Shown here piece after piece: positions 6,055 to 8,610 of a stretch of 8,610 bases of DNA. The first letter of the stretch is position 1; each line of letters opens with the position of its first letter. The translations under genes and the position numbers were made by a program. The notes beneath the pieces were generated by a model, which ran no database searches, had not been told where the DNA came from, and was given only the letters and a program-made list of their open reading frames with translations. This DNA is from Chloroflexi bacterium RBG_16_56_11 (GTDB taxonomy: Bacteria; Chloroflexota; Dehalococcoidia; Dehalococcoidales; RBG-16-60-22), in the NCBI GenBank assembly GCA_001796865.1, contig MGNQ01000025.1, positions 14,991 through 23,600 on the forward strand. Direction: 5' to 3'.

Positions 6055-6324
6055 ATGAAACGGGGGTGGTTTTTCTATATCGTCAGATGCAACGATGACT
6101 CTTTGTATTCTGGTATCACCAATAATATCGAACATCGCATAAAAGAACACAACCGAGGAACAGGGGCAAAATATACCTTTAGTCGTCGGCCTGTAGATTT
6201 AGTTTACAGCGAAAAATATGATGGTGTTTCAAAGGCGAGGAAAAGAGAATCACAAATCAAAGGTTGGTCGAGAATAAAAAAAGAGCGACTAATATTGGGT
6301 TTTCCTCGACTTCGCTCGGAATAA
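6055..6324 (+). CDS. Small GIY-YIG endonuclease-family protein (YhbQ/UPF0213-like)
   Basis: An 89-residue stand-alone GIY-YIG domain. The signature is FYIVRC (7-12) followed by LYSGIT (17-22), with Tyr8, Tyr18 and Gly20 in the usual places. Arg28 and His32 (HRIKEHNRG) follow, then AKYTFSRRPVDLVY (38-51) and the catalytic-type Glu65 in KARKRESQIKGW. All key positions of an active nuclease are kept. The family cleaves DNA in homing endonucleases and repair enzymes; the role of small stand-alone members is not established. The start is ATG at 6055 with only a weak ribosome site. The last residues (FPRLRSE) are encoded by a palindrome-like repeat rather than by conserved domain sequence. The gene is visibly more AT-rich than its neighbours and lies between a tRNA-Ser and a second copy of its 3' end, so transfer is likely. 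Confidence 0.88.
   Translation: MKRGWFFYIVRCNDDSLYSGITNNIEHRIKEHNRGTGAKYTFSRRPVDLVYSEKYDGVSKARKRESQIKGWSRIKKERLILGFPRLRSE
6302..6321. repeat. Palindrome-like repeat at the 3' end of the GIY-YIG gene
   Basis: TTCC (6302-6305) and GGAA (6318-6321) flank CGACTTCGCTC. The unit shares ordered blocks (CGA, CTTCG, CTC, CC and GG ends) with the minus-strand reading of the repeat at 6001-6030, so the two may be an inverted pair around the GIY-YIG gene. It lies inside the coding region and supplies its last codons. Confidence 0.45.
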
Positions 6325-6325
6325 A

Positions 6326-6342
6326 CGAATCCTACCCTCTCC
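6326..6342 (+). repeat. Direct repeat, displaced tRNA-Ser 3' end (attR-like)
   Basis: CGAATCCTACCCTCTCC starts two bases after the GIY-YIG stop codon and matches the 3' end of tRNA-Ser(CGA) at 16 of 17 positions; one C has become T, in the T stem. No D arm, anticodon arm or variable arm precedes it, so it is not a tRNA gene. It fits the displaced end left behind when an element inserts at a tRNA 3' end. Confidence 0.7.
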
Positions 6343-6355
6343 ACTTTTGTCGTTT

Positions 6356-6550
6356 ATGATGGAAAAGATACTTGGAATAGTCCGGTCCTTTTACGCCGTG
6401 GATGATGCCACCAGGGCATACCGCTATCACGGCAAAAATCCCGGATGGAAAGACCCGACCGAAGAAAATAAGGCTTACAAGATACGAATAGACGGGGATA
6501 CGAGAATATTCCCCGACGGCAGGAAAAAGATTTTTCGCTACGCCGACTAG
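6356..6550 (+). CDS. Small hypothetical protein between the tRNA-Ser genes
   Basis: A 64-residue ORF that I do not recognise, starting at ATG 6356 (or 6359) and ending 10 bp before tRNA-Ser(GGA). It is soluble and polar, with many charged and aromatic residues (AYRYHGKNPGWKDP, then DTRIFPDGRKKIFRYAD), and looks like a small basic alpha/beta protein. No clear ribosome site precedes either ATG, and the open frame extends to a TTG at 6347. The amino-acid make-up is more protein-like than that of antisense frames, which is the only support. It lies just outside the displaced tRNA end, so it is probably host sequence and not part of the GIY-YIG cassette. Confidence 0.42.
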   Translation: MMEKILGIVRSFYAVDDATRAYRYHGKNPGWKDPTEENKAYKIRIDGDTRIFPDGRKKIFRYAD

Positions 6551-6560
6551 AGCAACGGAC

Positions 6561-6647
<87 letters not shown>

Positions 6648-6747
6648 CTTACCCGGTACTGGAACTTTAACTGGCAGGCCGTAAATCGAGCGATTTCCTC
6701 CTATTAAAGCTCAACCCATTTCAAGATATGATACCGCGGGGAATAAT

Positions 6748-7326
6748 ATGCCTGTGACAATCGGGAAAACACTTTATGTAAATAACCGGAAATCCTGGCG
6801 GGTCTGGCTGGCCAAAAACCATGACCGGGAAAAGGAAATCTGGCTGATATATTATCGTAAGGCAACGGGAAAACAACGAATATCCTATAATAACGCCGTT
6901 GAAGAAGCCCTGTGTTTTGGCTGGATTGACAGCACGGTAAAAAAAGTCGATGAGGAGCGGTTTGCGCAGAGATTTTCCGTGCGGAACAAGACCAGCGGGC
7001 TTTCCCAGGCAAACAAGGAAAGAATCATCAGGCTGATAGCGCAGAAAAAGATGACCCCGGCCGGGCTGGCGGCCGTGGCGCATGTATTCCAGCCGGCCGC
7101 CTTGAAAGAAGAAAAAATCGTCATCGCTCCGGACATCCTGTGGCCGCTTCGGGCTGATGAAGAAGCCTGGGAAAACTTTCAAAAAATGCCCGATGTCTAC
7201 AAACGCGGCCGCATTGCCTATCTCGAAAGCCGGCGGCGGCACGGGCAGGAGATGTTCGAGAAAAGCTTGCGTCATTTCATTAAAATGACGGCTAAAAACA
7301 AAAGGATAGGTTTTATCAGGGAATGA
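6748..7326 (+). CDS. YdeI/OmpD-associated family protein
   Basis: A 192-residue soluble protein. Family features in order are the N-terminal WRVWLAKNH with EIWLIYYRKATGK (17-42), the hallmark NNAVEEALCFGWIDS (48-62), RFAQRFSVRNKTSGLSQANKERI (71-93, shown in part in similar proteins as RFxPRxxxSxWSxxNKxRI), and the C-terminal repeat-like segment MPDVYKRGRIAYLESRRR (147-164) ending AKNKRIGF. The family (PF13376-type, called YdeI/OmdA) has been linked to bacteriocin or antimicrobial-peptide tolerance in some bacteria; the biochemical activity is unknown. The usual Trp of SxWS is Leu here (SGLS). The start is ATG at 6748 with a weak GGGG upstream. It lies alone between tRNA-Ser(GGA) and dprA. Confidence 0.86.
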   Translation: MPVTIGKTLYVNNRKSWRVWLAKNHDREKEIWLIYYRKATGKQRISYNNAVEEALCFGWIDSTVKKVDEERFAQRFSVRNKTSGLSQANKERIIRLIAQKKMTPAGLAAVAHVFQPAALKEEKIVIAPDILWPLRADEEAWENFQKMPDVYKRGRIAYLESRRRHGQEMFEKSLRHFIKMTAKNKRIGFIRE

Positions 7327-7344
7327 GGCCTGTGTTTTCCTTGA

Positions 7345-7374
7345 TTGTCATCAACCCGTTACTGGTGCTAGAAT
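7345..7374 (+). promoter_or_regulatory. Extended -10 promoter for dprA-topA
   Basis: TTGTCA (7345-7350, five of six), an 18-bp spacer ending in TGC, and TAGAAT (7369-7374, five of six). The TG motif makes an extended -10 element. The predicted start, near 7381, is only about four bases before the dprA TTG codon. Confidence 0.62.
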
Positions 7375-7384
7375 TAAAATTACT

Positions 7385-8506
7385 TTGAATACGGACACGC
7401 AGTTCTGGGTAGCGTTCAATAATATACCCGGCATAGGGCGGGTGCGTCTCGCCCAGCTAGAAAGCTATTTCGGCGGCCTGGAGCAGGCCTGGAAAGCGCC
7501 GGCCGGGGAACTCCGACGCTCCGGCCTGGATAACGTCGCCCTGCGGGCCATTTCCCAATGGCGCGATTCGATTTCCCCGGAAGCCGAGATGGCGAAGCTG
7601 GAAAAGCACCATGTCCGGGTGTTAACCTGCAACGACGCCAGTTTTCCAGCCAGACTTAAAGAGATTTACGACTTTCCCCCGGTTCTGTACCTGCGCGGCT
7701 CACTACTTCCGGAAGATGAATGGTGCCTGGCCGTGGTGGGCACGCGCCGGGCCACGGTGTACGGCAAGCAGGTGACCGCGGAAATCGTCAGCGACCTGGC
7801 GCGGAGCCGGATTACCATCGTCAGCGGCCTGGCCAGGGGCATCGACACCATCGCCCACCGCAGCGCCCTTGAGGCCGGCGGACGCACACTGGCGGTATTC
7901 GCCTGCGGTCTCGATACCGTTTATCCGGCGGAAAACGAGGCACTGGCACGGCAGATAATGGAAAACGGTGCCCTGCTCAGTGAATACCCGCTGGGGTCCA
8001 GGCCCCGCGCCGAGAACTTCCCCCGGCGTAACCGGATACTGAGCGGGTTGAGCCTGGGAGTGCTGGTCACCGAGGCCGGCGAGGACAGCGGCGCCATGAT
8101 TACGGCCCGTATGGCCCTCGAGCAGAACCGTGAAGTATTCGCCATACCCGGGAGTATCCTTTCTCCGGCGAGCCGCGGCACCAACCGGCTGATCCGTGAC
8201 GGCGAGGCCAAGCTGGTAAGGGAACACTCGGATATTCTCGAGGAACTGAACCTCACTGCGGTCGCCCGCCAGATCGAAATGCGGGAAGTCCTACCCACTT
8301 CTGATACCGAGTCCGTGCTGCTCCGCCAACTGAGCGCCGAACCGGTCCATATCGACGAGATATGCCGCCTCGCGGGGCTGCCGGCGGCCACCGTAAGCGG
8401 GACGCTGGCCATGATGGAGCTCAAAGGAATGGTGAAACAGGTCGGCACGATGAACTACATCCTGGCCCGCGAGATGCGCCAGGAATATAAAGTGAGAGTT
8501 GAATAG
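7385..8506 (+). CDS. dprA: DNA-processing protein DprA (DNA protecting, RecA loader)
   Basis: A 373-residue DprA/Smf protein. DprA binds incoming single-stranded DNA during natural transformation and loads RecA; it is also widespread in bacteria not known to be competent. The N-terminal helical part (about 1-75) has the helix-hairpin-helix-like IPGIGRVRLAQLESYFG (14-30). The Rossmann DprA domain (about 80-290) contains AVVGTRRATVYG (116-127), SGLARGIDTIAH (147-158), FPRRNRILSGLS (212-223), DSGAMITARMALEQ (234-247) and SRGTNRLIRDGEAKL (263-277). A winged-helix DprA C-terminal domain follows (about 305-365, IDEICRLAGLPAATVSGTLAMMELKGM in two parts). The start is TTG at 7385; it directly precedes the conserved FWVAFNNIPGIG, and no ribosome site is visible. 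It overlaps nothing and ends 5 bp before topA. Confidence 0.95.
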   Translation: MNTDTQFWVAFNNIPGIGRVRLAQLESYFGGLEQAWKAPAGELRRSGLDNVALRAISQWRDSISPEAEMAKLEKHHVRVLTCNDASFPARLKEIYDFPPVLYLRGSLLPEDEWCLAVVGTRRATVYGKQVTAEIVSDLARSRITIVSGLARGIDTIAHRSALEAGGRTLAVFACGLDTVYPAENEALARQIMENGALLSEYPLGSRPRAENFPRRNRILSGLSLGVLVTEAGEDSGAMITARMALEQNREVFAIPGSILSPASRGTNRLIRDGEAKLVREHSDILEELNLTAVARQIEMREVLPTSDTESVLLRQLSAEPVHIDEICRLAGLPAATVSGTLAMMELKGMVKQVGTMNYILAREMRQEYKVRVE

Positions 8507-8511
8507 ATAAT

Positions 8512-8610
8512 ATGAGTAAGAAGCTTGTAATCGTGGAATCGCCCGCCAAGGCCAGGACACTTGGAAAAATCCTTGGTAAAACCTATAGCTTGAAGGCCTC
8601 CCTCGGGCAC
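8512..8610 (+). CDS. topA: DNA topoisomerase I, N-terminal part
   Basis: The first 33 codons of a type IA topoisomerase that continues past the right edge. The start ATG opens MSKKLVIVESPAKARTL, the beginning of the Toprim domain; Glu9 is the acidic residue used for catalysis in the family. TopA relaxes negatively supercoiled DNA. It starts 5 bp after the dprA TAG and is probably translated from the same mRNA; dprA followed by topA is a common bacterial order. The ribosome site is weak (GAGAG about 12 bases upstream). Confidence 0.94.
   Translation, partial: MSKKLVIVESPAKARTLGKILGKTYSLKASLGH

Noticed and set aside
7703..8448. Two long minus-strand ORFs opposite dprA
   Set aside because: They are antisense to the conserved Rossmann domain of DprA and contain no recognisable protein motifs; long antisense frames are common in GC-richer coding DNA.

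Overview
The window looks like a piece of chromosome from an anaerobic bacterium of moderate GC content. It is most likely a member of the Chloroflexota, class Dehalococcoidia; this placement is an inference. It rests on a pyruvate:ferredoxin oxidoreductase operon split into separate subunit genes, a dprA-topA pair, small zinc-ribbon proteins, TTG/GTG starts and tRNAs without encoded CCA. No single sequence in the window proves the taxonomy.

Layout. (1) Positions 1-1182, minus strand: a promoter drives tRNA-Arg(CCG), followed at once by porG, porD and porA. The last runs off the left edge. These encode gamma, delta and alpha subunits of a 2-oxoacid (probably pyruvate):ferredoxin oxidoreductase, and the junctions are tight (stop/start adjacent or overlapping by one base). 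(2) Positions 1198-2486, minus strand: an ArsB/NhaD-type ion permease broken by three frameshifts and one nonsense codon. (3) Positions 2584-4610, plus strand: an extended -10 promoter, a sugar-nucleotide pyrophosphorylase with a left-handed beta-helix tail, a 57-residue zinc ribbon and an unrecognised 211-residue protein. A convergent zinc-ribbon gene (4523-4786, minus) overlaps the end of the last. (4) Positions 4985-5572: a well-formed promoter, a 7-bp inverted repeat in the leader and a small cupin gene.

(5) Positions 5647-6647 form an accessory patch. It holds the C-terminal remnant of a tyrosine recombinase (with catalytic Tyr but an internal stop), then tRNA-Ser(CGA), a small GIY-YIG endonuclease gene between two related palindrome-like repeats, a second 17-bp copy of the tRNA-Ser 3' end, a small unrecognised ORF and tRNA-Ser(GGA). 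The second tRNA end makes the GIY-YIG segment look like a very small cassette inserted at a tRNA 3' end, with the displaced copy decaying. This is the most interesting structure in the window.

(6) Positions 6748-8610, plus strand: a YdeI/OmpD-associated-type protein, then dprA (own promoter, TTG start almost at the predicted transcription start) and the first 33 codons of topA.

The por operon supplies reduced ferredoxin and links acetyl-CoA and pyruvate. The nucleotidyltransferase feeds polysaccharide or glycoconjugate synthesis. DprA and TopA are DNA-handling proteins in a common bacterial gene pair. No CRISPR array, rRNA or clear intrinsic terminator was seen.
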